Counted from the stretch's first letter, positions 1-5,677 are shown. The stretch is 5,999 nucleotides of DNA from Pseudomonadota bacterium (GCA_018822065.1 JAHJKV010000129.1:1-5999), one strand, 5' to 3'. The notes: a model not told the origin generated them from the sequence alone. Translations and numbers: made by a program.

Positions 1-514
1 CGAGGGCCAGGGCGGCCACGGCCATCTTGCAGGCAAAGGGAGCCAGCCGTGCCTGGAACCGGCCAGGCAGCCACAGGGCCAGCAGCCCACAGCCAAGGGC
101 CAGGGAGAGCAGCCCGCGGATGGCGAACCAGGGCATGACCTCGAGGAGGAATTGCTGCACCCCGAGGGAGGTCACCGAGGCGAGCATGACCCAGGAAAAG
201 CGTTCCACCAGGTCGTTCACCGGGTCCAATGCCTCGCCAGGGGAGATTTCCACCCCCGCATCCACGATGATTCCGGCAGATCCCTGGATCACGAAGCTCT
301 GGAGCACCGAGATTACCGCATTGGCCGTGCGTGCGGCCGCAAAGGCCCAGGCGGCTCGCTTGAGTCCGCTGTCCAGATAGGCGTCCGCCTGTTCGTCCAG
401 TTGGGCAAACCATGCGTTGTGGGTGGCAAGGTCGCGGGTGGCGGGCAGGTGGAGCAGGACAATGGCAAGGACCAGGAGGATCGAGGCCACGATTTTTTTG
501 GGGATGGGGATCAT
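1..514 (-). CDS. Membrane protein of unknown function, N-terminal part (3' end beyond window)
   Basis: The minus strand reads open from ATG at 514 to the window edge, giving 171 residues without a stop. An N-terminal hydrophobic segment at about residues 8-23, after two lysines, is a membrane anchor or uncleaved signal. A mostly polar/amphipathic stretch with an Ala-rich helix (about 35-75) follows. A conserved-looking loop carries ISPGEALDPVNDLVERFS (90-107). Further hydrophobic segments lie at about 108-124 and 134-150, and a last one begins near 158. I do not recognise the family; the polar loop before the later membrane segments suggests a periplasmic loop, by inference. The start is the first ATG in this frame and has no Shine-Dalgarno sequence. 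A possible promoter lies so close upstream that the mRNA could be leaderless. It is transcribed divergently from the Fe-S protein gene. Codon use looks normal for the window, supporting this strand over the plus-strand frames opposite it. Confidence 0.7.
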   Translation of the reverse strand, partial: MIPIPKKIVASILLVLAIVLLHLPATRDLATHNAWFAQLDEQADAYLDSGLKRAAWAFAAARTANAVISVLQSFVIQGSAGIIVDAGVEISPGEALDPVNDLVERFSWVMLASVTSLGVQQFLLEVMPWFAIRGLLSLALGCGLLALWLPGRFQARLAPFACKMAVAALAL

Positions 515-520
515 GCCATG

Positions 521-550
521 ATGATAGCAGAGGGAACAGGAGTCCGGCAA
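521..550 (-). promoter_or_regulatory. Possible sigma70-type promoter for the minus-strand membrane protein gene
   Basis: Read on the minus strand, TTGCCG (550-545; 4 of 6 to TTGACA) and TATCAT (526-521; 5 of 6 to TATAAT) are separated by 18 nt. The -10 hexamer ends 6 nt before the ATG at 514, so the predicted transcription start falls on or next to the start codon. This would explain the missing Shine-Dalgarno sequence. The call is consensus matching by eye only; an alternative is an upstream promoter and a weak ribosome-binding site. Confidence 0.35.
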
Positions 551-616
551 GGAGATCAGTTTCGGCGCGGCGGATTGCGTTGCTTTTTGCGCCTCGAGCC
601 AGTACCACCTTCCTCC

Positions 617-1720
617 ATGAGCGAGAAATATGAGATCATGATTGCAGCGGCCCAGGAGCTTGCGTCCAAGTGCAAGGCCTGCAAGTTTTGCACGGTGGAC
701 TGTTCATTCCTGCGCGAGAACGGCATGCCCAATGTCATTGCCCAGGGCGTCATGGACGGGACCATCGACCCGGCCCTGGCCATGGAGTGCAGCCTCTGCG
801 GGCTGTGCACCCAGGTCTGCACCGTGCGCGGCCTGGACCCCTATGCGCTCTTTCAGGCCATGCGCGACGTGGCTGTGGAGGCGAACCCGGCCCTGCTTGC
901 GCCGTACAAGGTGCTGTTGAATTATGAAAAATTGGGGCTTTCCAAGTCCTTTTCCTTCTTCGGGGTGCCCGAGGGCGCCACGACCCTGCTCTTTCCAGGT
1001 TGCAACATGCCTGGTGCCCGTTCGGACACGGTCTGGGACTGCTTTTTAAAACTGCGCGAGGCGGACCCGAAGCTCGGTCTGGTGCTCCACTGCTGTGCAA
1101 AGCCGAGCAAGATGCTCGGAAAAATCGAAGAGCATGAAGAACGGATGGCCTCGGTGGTGGAAAGGATCGCTGCCACGGGAGTGAGCGAGGTGCTGGTGAT
1201 GTGTCCCAACTGTCTGGTGACCCTCCGGTCGGCCAAGCCTCCCTTTGCCGTGCGCACGGTGTATGAGGTTCTGGCCGAGCGCATCCCCGAGCCCGAGCCC
1301 GGCATGGAGCGCATCCGCACCGGCGTGCACGATCCCTGCGTGCTCCGGGCCGAGCGCAAGGTGCACGAGGCCGTGCGCACCATCCTCTGGAACACGGGCT
1401 CCAGCGTGGCCGAGATGAAACACAGTATGCACAAGGCCCTGTGTTGTGGCGAGGGCGGGGGCGTGAAGTTCGTGAAGCCAGAATACGCGGACGCCTGGCG
1501 GGAGCTTCGTCAGTCCGAGGCCTCGGAGCGCCGGGTGGTCACCTACTGCGCCGGGTGCGCGCGTCAGTTGGGGCCGGAGATCAACGCCGTGCATGTTCTG
1601 GATCTGGCCCTGGGCCGGGAGGCTGCGCCCGTGTCCGAATGGCCTGGCTCGTCCAAGTCCTATCTGGCGCGGACACTGCTCAAGCGCAAGGCCCGGGCTT
1701 TTTTCAGGAAGCAGGGCTAG
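617..1720 (+). CDS. HdrD/GlpC-like (Fe-S)-binding protein with two CCG domains
   Basis: A 367-residue soluble protein, probably an electron-transfer or catalytic Fe-S subunit of the heterodisulfide reductase D / GlpC / DsrK family. The N-terminal ferredoxin-like domain has two CxxCxxCxxxC motifs (C19-C22-C25-C29 and C58-C61-C64-C68), expected to bind two [4Fe-4S] clusters. Two cysteine-rich CCG domains follow: C129, C159-C160, C196, C199, and C241, C276-C277, C311, C314. In HdrB/HdrD such domains bind noncubane clusters at a disulfide-reducing site. No membrane segment, FAD domain or HdrE/NarI-like partner is visible here, so the redox partner is unknown. The frame is open far upstream, but the start is placed at ATG 617 because coding features begin just after it and the upstream part runs opposite the minus-strand gene. 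ATG 617 lacks a good Shine-Dalgarno sequence; ATG 638 and TTG 575 are alternatives. The ligase-like gene follows 36 nt later on the same strand. Confidence 0.88.
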   Translation: MSEKYEIMIAAAQELASKCKACKFCTVDCSFLRENGMPNVIAQGVMDGTIDPALAMECSLCGLCTQVCTVRGLDPYALFQAMRDVAVEANPALLAPYKVLLNYEKLGLSKSFSFFGVPEGATTLLFPGCNMPGARSDTVWDCFLKLREADPKLGLVLHCCAKPSKMLGKIEEHEERMASVVERIAATGVSEVLVMCPNCLVTLRSAKPPFAVRTVYEVLAERIPEPEPGMERIRTGVHDPCVLRAERKVHEAVRTILWNTGSSVAEMKHSMHKALCCGEGGGVKFVKPEYADAWRELRQSEASERRVVTYCAGCARQLGPEINAVHVLDLALGREAAPVSEWPGSSKSYLARTLLKRKARAFFRKQG

Positions 1721-1756
1721 CTTTACCTGAACGGGGCAAGCGGGTATCACTCATTC

Positions 1757-3043
1757 ATGATCGAATTTACCACGACCAGGGCTGACTTGCCGGGCCGATT
1801 GATGGCGGCCCTGCCGTTGGTGGCGGCTTATCTGCTGTTGCCCATGTATCAGGTCGGGATTCGTTTTGTTTCCCAGGATTCGACCCTTGGCGAAGTCCTG
1901 AGGAGCATCCCGGACGCATCCGTCTGGGAAGCTTTGGCCGGGTTTGCCCTGCTCTGGCTGGCCTGGAAGACGATCCGACCGGCCAGCGGGTTCAGGGGTA
2001 TCCCTGTTGTGGAGACCCTCTTTGCCTTGGGCACGGCCTGTCTCTTCCTGGCCGCCCTGCACGTCTGGGCCGGGCCTCGCGCCTACCTTGCGGATTTTTG
2101 GTTGCGCTGGCTGGTGGAAGGTGCCCCTCTGGTCTACCTGCTCTTTGCCGGGCTGTGGTGCCTGACCTTTGGCCTGCCCTCGCGCCGTGCTTTCCGGCTT
2201 TGCGGGGGAGTGCTTGCCGCCTTGGTGCTGGCGGATTTCCTGACCGCGTTCCTTACCCTGGGCTTGTCCCGACTGCCGGTGGAGGCCTTTCTTCCCATGA
2301 ACCGGGAAGTCCTGGCCTGCCTGCTCGGTGTGGCCCTCTGTGCGGGCATGCCCGAAGGACGCAGGGAACCGGGATCGACCCGGCTCTCGGCCTTGGATGC
2401 GCTGTTGATCCTGGGCCTGGCAGTCACCTTTTCGCGCACCGCGCTCTTTGCGGCGGCCTGCGTCTGGCTTTTTTTGGGGAGCGGGTCCCTGTTTTCCCGG
2501 GCCGTGGCAGCCTTTCTCTTCCTGGGATGCGCCGCGTTTTCGATCCTGCTCGCCGCTCCCCTGGGGGTGGACACGGTCAATCTGGACGGCCATCTGCTTT
2601 GGATGGCTGGGGTGCAGCGGTATATGGACCGACCAGAGACCCTGCTGCTTGCTTTGGGGCTGGGACCCTTCACCCTGTCTTTGCCTGCGGTGGTGGCGAC
2701 CAGCTTGGGAATTCCCGCCAAGACCTATCTGCTCTACCCGGAGCAGATTCACTCCCTCTGGCTCCGTCTGTCCCTGGTCTGGTCGGGTCTGGGTGCCGGC
2801 GTATTTTTGTTGCTGATCATGGTTCCCACCATGCTGCGTCCCAGCCGGTTTTCGGCTGGAGTCATTGCCCTTATTCTGGCCCAGGGCACGGTTTTTTCGT
2901 TGTTTTATTCCCCCAACGTGACGGTCGTGCTCTGGCTGGCCCTGCTGGTGGGGGTCGCGACCTGGAAACGAGAGGTGCTGGAACTGGAGCCGGAAAGTGT
3001 GCTAGAAGAGGAAGAGGTGAATTTTCACCTTTCTGACAACTAG
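1757..3043 (+). CDS. Polytopic membrane protein resembling O-antigen ligase/polymerase (WaaL/Wzy-like)
   Basis: A 428-residue inner-membrane protein with roughly 11-12 hydrophobic segments, for example about 15-37, 56-74, 85-107, 124-142, 150-170, 183-199, 210-225, 246-268 and three after residue 333. The layout matches the O-antigen ligase family. It has a TFSRTALF segment (SR at 226-227) as in the family's typical SRG/SRT helix start. A large extracytoplasmic loop (about 270-332) follows. This is succeeded by His332-Ser333 and then Gly344/Gly346, close to the WaaL motif H[NSQ]x9Gxx[GTY] but one residue longer. By inference it would transfer or polymerise an undecaprenol-linked glycan in the periplasm; the glycan is unknown. 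The tail (about 405-428) is acidic and cytoplasmic-looking. No glycosyltransferase or flippase genes are nearby, which is unusual. The start ATG has only a weak ribosome-binding site; Met16 is an alternative. It is probably co-transcribed with the Fe-S protein gene. Confidence 0.75.
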   Translation: MIEFTTTRADLPGRLMAALPLVAAYLLLPMYQVGIRFVSQDSTLGEVLRSIPDASVWEALAGFALLWLAWKTIRPASGFRGIPVVETLFALGTACLFLAALHVWAGPRAYLADFWLRWLVEGAPLVYLLFAGLWCLTFGLPSRRAFRLCGGVLAALVLADFLTAFLTLGLSRLPVEAFLPMNREVLACLLGVALCAGMPEGRREPGSTRLSALDALLILGLAVTFSRTALFAAACVWLFLGSGSLFSRAVAAFLFLGCAAFSILLAAPLGVDTVNLDGHLLWMAGVQRYMDRPETLLLALGLGPFTLSLPAVVATSLGIPAKTYLLYPEQIHSLWLRLSLVWSGLGAGVFLLLIMVPTMLRPSRFSAGVIALILAQGTVFSLFYSPNVTVVLWLALLVGVATWKREVLELEPESVLEEEEVNFHLSDN

Positions 3044-3053
3044 GGGGACTGAA

Positions 3054-3192
3054 ATGAATAAGATTCTGTGGTTCAAGCTGTTAGGTGTCCTTTAGTCCCT
3101 GCGTCTAATGTCTCTCGCTTCGGCCGACTATGCGCATGGACACCCCCGAGGTGCTTGCCCAGGTAGAGGACTTCATTGCCAAGAAGAAATAG
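3054..3192 (+). pseudogene. Possible decayed gene for a short exported protein
   Basis: A purine-rich ribosome-binding site (AGGGGG, 3042-3047) sits 6 nt before ATG 3054, which opens MNKILWFKLLGVL and then meets a TAG at 3093-3095. Reading through the TAG continues as a plausible signal peptide (SLRLMSLASA, then DYAH). At about 3133-3138 the sensible reading moves to another frame as MDTPEVLAQVEDFIAKKK, ending in TAG at 3190-3192. One stop codon and one frameshift would therefore turn a small secreted-protein gene into this sequence. The match to a signal peptide is seen in the sequence; that the gene once was intact is inference, and the original product is not identified. Alternatives are a genuine 13-codon leader peptide or chance open frames in a 164-nt gap. 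Confidence 0.35.
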
Positions 3193-3207
3193 TTTCACAG
3201 GAGCAGT

Positions 3208-4368
3208 ATGATTGATTGGATGAAACCGGCCACGGTCCTGGTGACCTGTCCGCCCGGCATACCCCCGCACCTTGCCCGTGAGGTGGAGGGACTTGGATTG
3301 CCGGTGACCCGGCAGATGGACCTGGGCGTGAGCAGCGAAGGCACGCTCACGGATTGCATGCGCCTGTGCCTGCACGTTCGCACCGGCCACCGTGTGCTCT
3401 ATGAACTCGCCCAGTTCAAGGCCACGGACGGCGAATGGCTCTACCGCAACACCCGCAAGGTGGCCTGGGAGGACATTCTGCCCCTGGATGGCTATTTCTC
3501 GGTGTCCAGTTCCCTGAACACCAGCGCCGTGGACAACTCCATGTTCGCCTCCCTCAAGGTCAAGGACGGCGTGGTGGATCGTATCCGAAACGAGCTTGGC
3601 AGCCGTCCAGATTGCGGCAAGGAGTCCAAGGGAGCGGCGGTCTTCCTGCACTGGGAGCGCGATCGGGCCACGCTCTATCTCGACTGCGCGGGCGAACCTC
3701 TGGCCCGGCGGGGCTACCGCGTCTCTCCCCATACCGCGCCCATGCAGGAGACCCTTTCCGCCGCCGTGGTCATGGCCTCGGGCTATGCAAGCGGCACTTT
3801 TGTGAATCCCATGTGCGGTTCGGGCACCCTGGCCATCGAGGCCGCCCTCATTGCTCTGGATCGCGCGCCGGGGACACTCCGGAAGAATTTCGCTTTCCAG
3901 CATCTCAAGGGCTATGACCCGCAGGTTTGGCAGGAATTGCTTGAGGAAGAGACCCTGGCCCATCGTGACCACCCTGGCGGCAGAATCATCGCAACGGACA
4001 TCGACCCCAAGGCCATCGAGGCGGCGATTCGCAATGCCGAGTTGGCCGGGGTGGCGGAGTTCATCGAGTTCGGCGTCTGCGACTTCCGTGAGACCGAGAT
4101 TCCCGAGGAGCCGGGCGTGGTCCTCCTCAACCCGGAATATGGCAAGCGGTTGGGAAATCTGAATGAGTTGGAGGACATCTATTCCGGCATCGGCGATTTC
4201 TTCAAGCAGAGCTGCAAGGGCTACACGGGCGGTGTTTTCACTGGGAATCTGGACCTGGCCAAGCGAGTGGGCCTGCGCACCAAGAAGCGCATTCCCTTTT
4301 TCAATGCCCAGATCGAATGTCGGCTGCTGACCTATGAACTTTACGCCGGGACCCGGAAGGGAGCCTGA
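3208..4368 (+). CDS. THUMP-domain class I SAM-dependent RNA methyltransferase (RlmL N-terminal-like)
   Basis: A 386-residue cytoplasmic protein, likely a guanine-N2 methyltransferase of 23S rRNA. It resembles the N-terminal half of E. coli RlmL (UPF0020 family, as in B. subtilis YpsC) without the second, RlmK-like methyltransferase half. The N-terminus (VLVTCPPGIPPHLAREVEGL) is the family's ferredoxin-like start. A THUMP domain spans about 50-160 and binds RNA. The Rossmann-fold domain begins near 175. It has motif I NPMCGSGT (200-207) for S-adenosylmethionine and an acidic strand ATDIDPKAIEAA (from 262). Motif IV is NPEYGKRLG (308-316). In most relatives motif IV is NPPY, so Glu310 is a variant. 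The start has a good ribosome-binding site (AGGAG at 3199-3203, 4 nt before ATG). An 89-aa gene follows 4 nt after the stop, suggesting translational coupling. The exact target nucleotide cannot be read from sequence. Confidence 0.88.
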   Translation: MIDWMKPATVLVTCPPGIPPHLAREVEGLGLPVTRQMDLGVSSEGTLTDCMRLCLHVRTGHRVLYELAQFKATDGEWLYRNTRKVAWEDILPLDGYFSVSSSLNTSAVDNSMFASLKVKDGVVDRIRNELGSRPDCGKESKGAAVFLHWERDRATLYLDCAGEPLARRGYRVSPHTAPMQETLSAAVVMASGYASGTFVNPMCGSGTLAIEAALIALDRAPGTLRKNFAFQHLKGYDPQVWQELLEEETLAHRDHPGGRIIATDIDPKAIEAAIRNAELAGVAEFIEFGVCDFRETEIPEEPGVVLLNPEYGKRLGNLNELEDIYSGIGDFFKQSCKGYTGGVFTGNLDLAKRVGLRTKKRIPFFNAQIECRLLTYELYAGTRKGA

Positions 4369-4372
4369 CCGC

Positions 4373-4642
4373 ATGGGATTTCTGAACGTGGTGGGTCAGT
4401 TCCTGGCCAAAGAGGTCATGCAGCGCCTGGGCAAGGACGTGCTGGTGGAGGGCCGTCGCGTGTTCGCCGAGGAGCTTGCCAAGGGACTGTCCCAGCAGGA
4501 GGCCGCCCGCATCGCAGCCAAGCACATGAGCGCCTATGCAGCGAAAAAGGGACTGCGGGCCGCGAAGTCCGCAGGACAGAAAGCCGGGAAGGCAGCGGTC
4601 AGGGGTTCCGAGATGCTTCGGGAGCACTTGCGCAAACAGTAG
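4373..4642 (+). CDS. Small Ala/Lys-rich protein of unknown function (89 aa)
   Basis: An 89-residue basic protein, not recognised. It starts with a short hydrophobic stretch (GFLNVVGQFLA), which is too short to be a clear membrane segment. The rest is predicted helical and rich in Ala, Lys, Arg and Glu. The segment GLSQQEAARIAAKHMSAYAAKKG (about 42-64) looks helix-turn-helix-like or simply amphipathic, and the tail from about 62 is strongly basic. Such composition could suit nucleic-acid or ribosome binding, but this is inference. The ATG at 4373 is chosen over the earlier in-frame ATG at 4334. A Shine-Dalgarno sequence, AAGGGAG (4357-4363), lies 9 nt before 4373, and the earlier start would overlap the methyltransferase gene by 35 nt. 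Its placement 4 nt after the methyltransferase stop argues for shared expression and perhaps a shared role in RNA modification. Confidence 0.7.
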   Translation: MGFLNVVGQFLAKEVMQRLGKDVLVEGRRVFAEELAKGLSQQEAARIAAKHMSAYAAKKGLRAAKSAGQKAGKAAVRGSEMLREHLRKQ

Positions 4643-4672
4643 GCGACGACGCGCCGGTCATAGAGCCCGAAT

Positions 4673-5146
4673 TTACGGAGTGCCGTAGATGCCGCAGCCG
4701 ATAAAGGCGTCCATGCCAGGGGCGCGGAGTACGTAAGTCGCCTTGGGTTCCACCCTGCCGGAGACCGGGTTGTCATATTTGTAGCGCACCCATCCTCCTT
4801 CCTTCTTAGCCAGTTCGATCATCTCCCGTATCTGATAGACCCCGTCCGGATCGTGGACATCATAGCGGTTCAATCCCGCCAGCTCCGGCTTGGCACCGTT
4901 GGCCAGACAGTCGCCGTTGAAGGCGTAGAAGAGGATGTAGAGCTCCCCGTCGATGAAGACACCGTTGGGGTCGTGAAAGGCGGTGATCGCGGCTTCGCTC
5001 CCATATGACTCCACGTAGGCCACGGCCTTGTGGACCAGTCTTTGGGCGCGCTCGGCCTGATCCGTTTTCGCAGCCTGGGCCAAGGAAACCAGGAGCGTTG
5101 CCAGGGCGATGAGCACGACGATTACCAGGAGTTTTTTTCTGGGCAT
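4673..5146 (-). CDS. Secreted single-Cache-domain protein (sCache_2-like)
   Basis: A 157-residue protein with a classical signal peptide: MPRKK, a hydrophobic core of about 19 residues, and a likely cleavage after AQA (residues 23-25). The mature part is essentially one Cache domain of the type found in chemoreceptor and sensor-kinase ectodomains. It shows AVAYVESYGSEAAITAFHDP, then GVFIDGELYILFYAFNGDCLAN, then a DPDGVYQIREMIELAKKEGGWVRYKYDNP stretch and a closing FIGCGIYGTP. These are typical of sCache_2, which binds small organic acids in related receptors. No transmembrane exit, HAMP, kinase or methyl-accepting domain follows, so it is a free periplasmic binding protein, perhaps presenting a ligand to a partner elsewhere. 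The start at 5146 is preferred to the ATG at 5158. GGAG, which overlaps that upstream ATG, lies 6 nt before 5146 and would serve as its ribosome-binding site. It is convergent with the 89-aa gene. Confidence 0.85.
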   Translation of the reverse strand: MPRKKLLVIVVLIALATLLVSLAQAAKTDQAERAQRLVHKAVAYVESYGSEAAITAFHDPNGVFIDGELYILFYAFNGDCLANGAKPELAGLNRYDVHDPDGVYQIREMIELAKKEGGWVRYKYDNPVSGRVEPKATYVLRAPGMDAFIGCGIYGTP

Positions 5147-5164
5147 AGAGGTCTCCATTTTTGG

Positions 5165-5194
5165 TGACAGTACCTGTTTGACCCGCGCCTGTCA
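5165..5194. promoter_or_regulatory. Inverted repeat in the divergent intergenic region
   Basis: TGACAG (5165-5170) is repeated in inverted form as CTGTCA (5189-5194), with an 18-nt spacer that contains a further CTGTT. An 8-bp perfect palindrome, GTCATGAC, occupies 5191-5198. The repeats lie between the Cache gene start and the promoter of the 80-aa gene, so they could be a regulator site for either gene. No known consensus (FNR, CRP, Rex, Fur) is matched. Short repeats of this size can arise by chance. Confidence 0.3.
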
Positions 5195-5202
5195 TGACTT
5201 TG

Positions 5203-5232
5203 CTTGACTTTCAAGACAGTTTGTAATCGAAT
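5203..5232 (+). promoter_or_regulatory. Sigma70-type promoter for the 80-aa gene, with overlapping palindrome
   Basis: TTGACT (5204-5209; 5 of 6) and TCGAAT (5227-5232; 4 of 6) are separated by an ideal 17 nt, and transcription would begin near 5239. The 13-nt palindrome CTTGA-CTT-TCAAG (5203-5215) covers the -35 hexamer, a position where a bound repressor would block RNA polymerase. The resulting leader is about 25 nt and contains the strong ribosome-binding site. Confidence 0.5.
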
Positions 5233-5263
5233 CGTATTGCAAAATGTAACCAGGAGGGGAGCC

Positions 5264-5506
5264 ATGAGCCGCAAGGTCAAATCCGTGCGTGTACCCAAGG
5301 AACTGGAAAGCCTGGACCTCTCAGGCATGATCCATGAGTGTGAGAGCTACCTGCGTGACCTGGAGTCCGCCACTCTGCTGAAAAGCCAGGGAAACAAGGA
5401 CGCCGCCGAGGCGCTGATCAAGACCCGCGAGAATGATCTGGGCAGGAAGATCGGGCGCATGGTCTACAAGGCCAGAGTCGAATACGGTCGCACCAGGGAC
5501 GAGTAA
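5264..5506 (+). CDS. Small charged protein of unknown function (80 aa)
   Basis: An 80-residue, highly charged soluble protein, not recognised. The start (MSRKVKSVRVPKELESLDLSG) has a short basic strand-like segment. It is followed by long helices (about 20-50 and 48-72) rich in Glu, Lys and Arg, with a single Cys at about residue 25 (HECESYL). Helical hairpin or coiled-coil packing is possible; the basic N-terminus could contact nucleic acid, by inference. ATG 5264 is chosen because AGGAGG (5252-5257) lies 6 nt upstream. The in-frame TTG at 5204 is instead the -35 hexamer of the gene's promoter. It has its own promoter and is divergent from the Cache gene. The 171-nt gap to the thioesterase gene suggests separate regulation of the two. 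Confidence 0.72.
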   Translation: MSRKVKSVRVPKELESLDLSGMIHECESYLRDLESATLLKSQGNKDAAEALIKTRENDLGRKIGRMVYKARVEYGRTRDE

Positions 5507-5515
5507 GGCCAACCA

Positions 5516-5648
5516 GCCCGCCGGGACAGGGCGACGTCCCGGGCCGGAACTCGGGAGTCCATACGAAAAACACAAATATCATTGGCGCGAAGAGCACTTC
5601 GAGCCGTTTCCGCCCGCTCTGGTGTTCTGCAAGAGGCCGGGAGCGGAA
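5516..5648 (+). other. Structured intergenic segment before the thioesterase gene
   Basis: The 171-nt gap between the 80-aa gene and the thioesterase gene holds three possible stems. CCGGGAC (5521-5527) pairs with GTCCCGG (5536-5542). CGAAG pairs with CTTCG around an AGCA loop (5588-5601). A longer element spans 5608-5648, where TTCCGC, CCG and CTCT on the left pair with AGAG, CGG and GCGGAA on the right, leaving two 2-nt bulges. A competing fold pairs CCGCTC (5614-5619) with GAGCGG (5641-5646). No run of T follows any stem, so a Rho-independent terminator is not supported. It may be a regulatory leader, a small RNA or an incidental GC-rich structure. Confidence 0.3.
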
Positions 5649-5677
5649 CATAGTCTACATCTGTTGGAGGAACATGA

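Noticed and set aside
152..616. Long N-terminal extension of the Fe-S protein reading frame upstream of 617
   Set aside because: It lacks recognisable domains, is rich in Gly, His and Arg as expected of an antisense frame, and lies opposite the minus-strand membrane protein gene.
1751..2752. 333-codon minus-strand frame opposite the ligase-like gene
   Set aside because: The translation is low-complexity, rich in Gln, Gly, Arg and Pro, with no domain; the plus strand gives a coherent membrane protein.
2098..3036. 312-codon plus-strand frame overlapping the ligase-like gene
   Set aside because: Out-of-frame shadow with Pro/Gly/Arg-rich translation and no ribosome-binding site.
3073..4374. 433-codon open frame on the minus strand opposite the methyltransferase gene
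   Set aside because: The plus strand has clear THUMP and methyltransferase motifs; the minus frame has none and is a common by-product of high GC content at third codon positions.
4643..4672. Bidirectional terminator between the convergent genes
   Set aside because: Only a 4-bp stem (GGCG/CGCC) with no T-run on either side can be seen.
5204..5263. TTG at 5204 as start of the 80-aa gene
   Set aside because: It has no ribosome-binding site and coincides with the -35 hexamer; ATG 5264 has a strong Shine-Dalgarno sequence at the right distance.
5520..5544. Rho-independent terminator after the 80-aa gene
   Set aside because: A 7-bp GC-rich stem is present but no T-run follows, so only a generic hairpin is supported.
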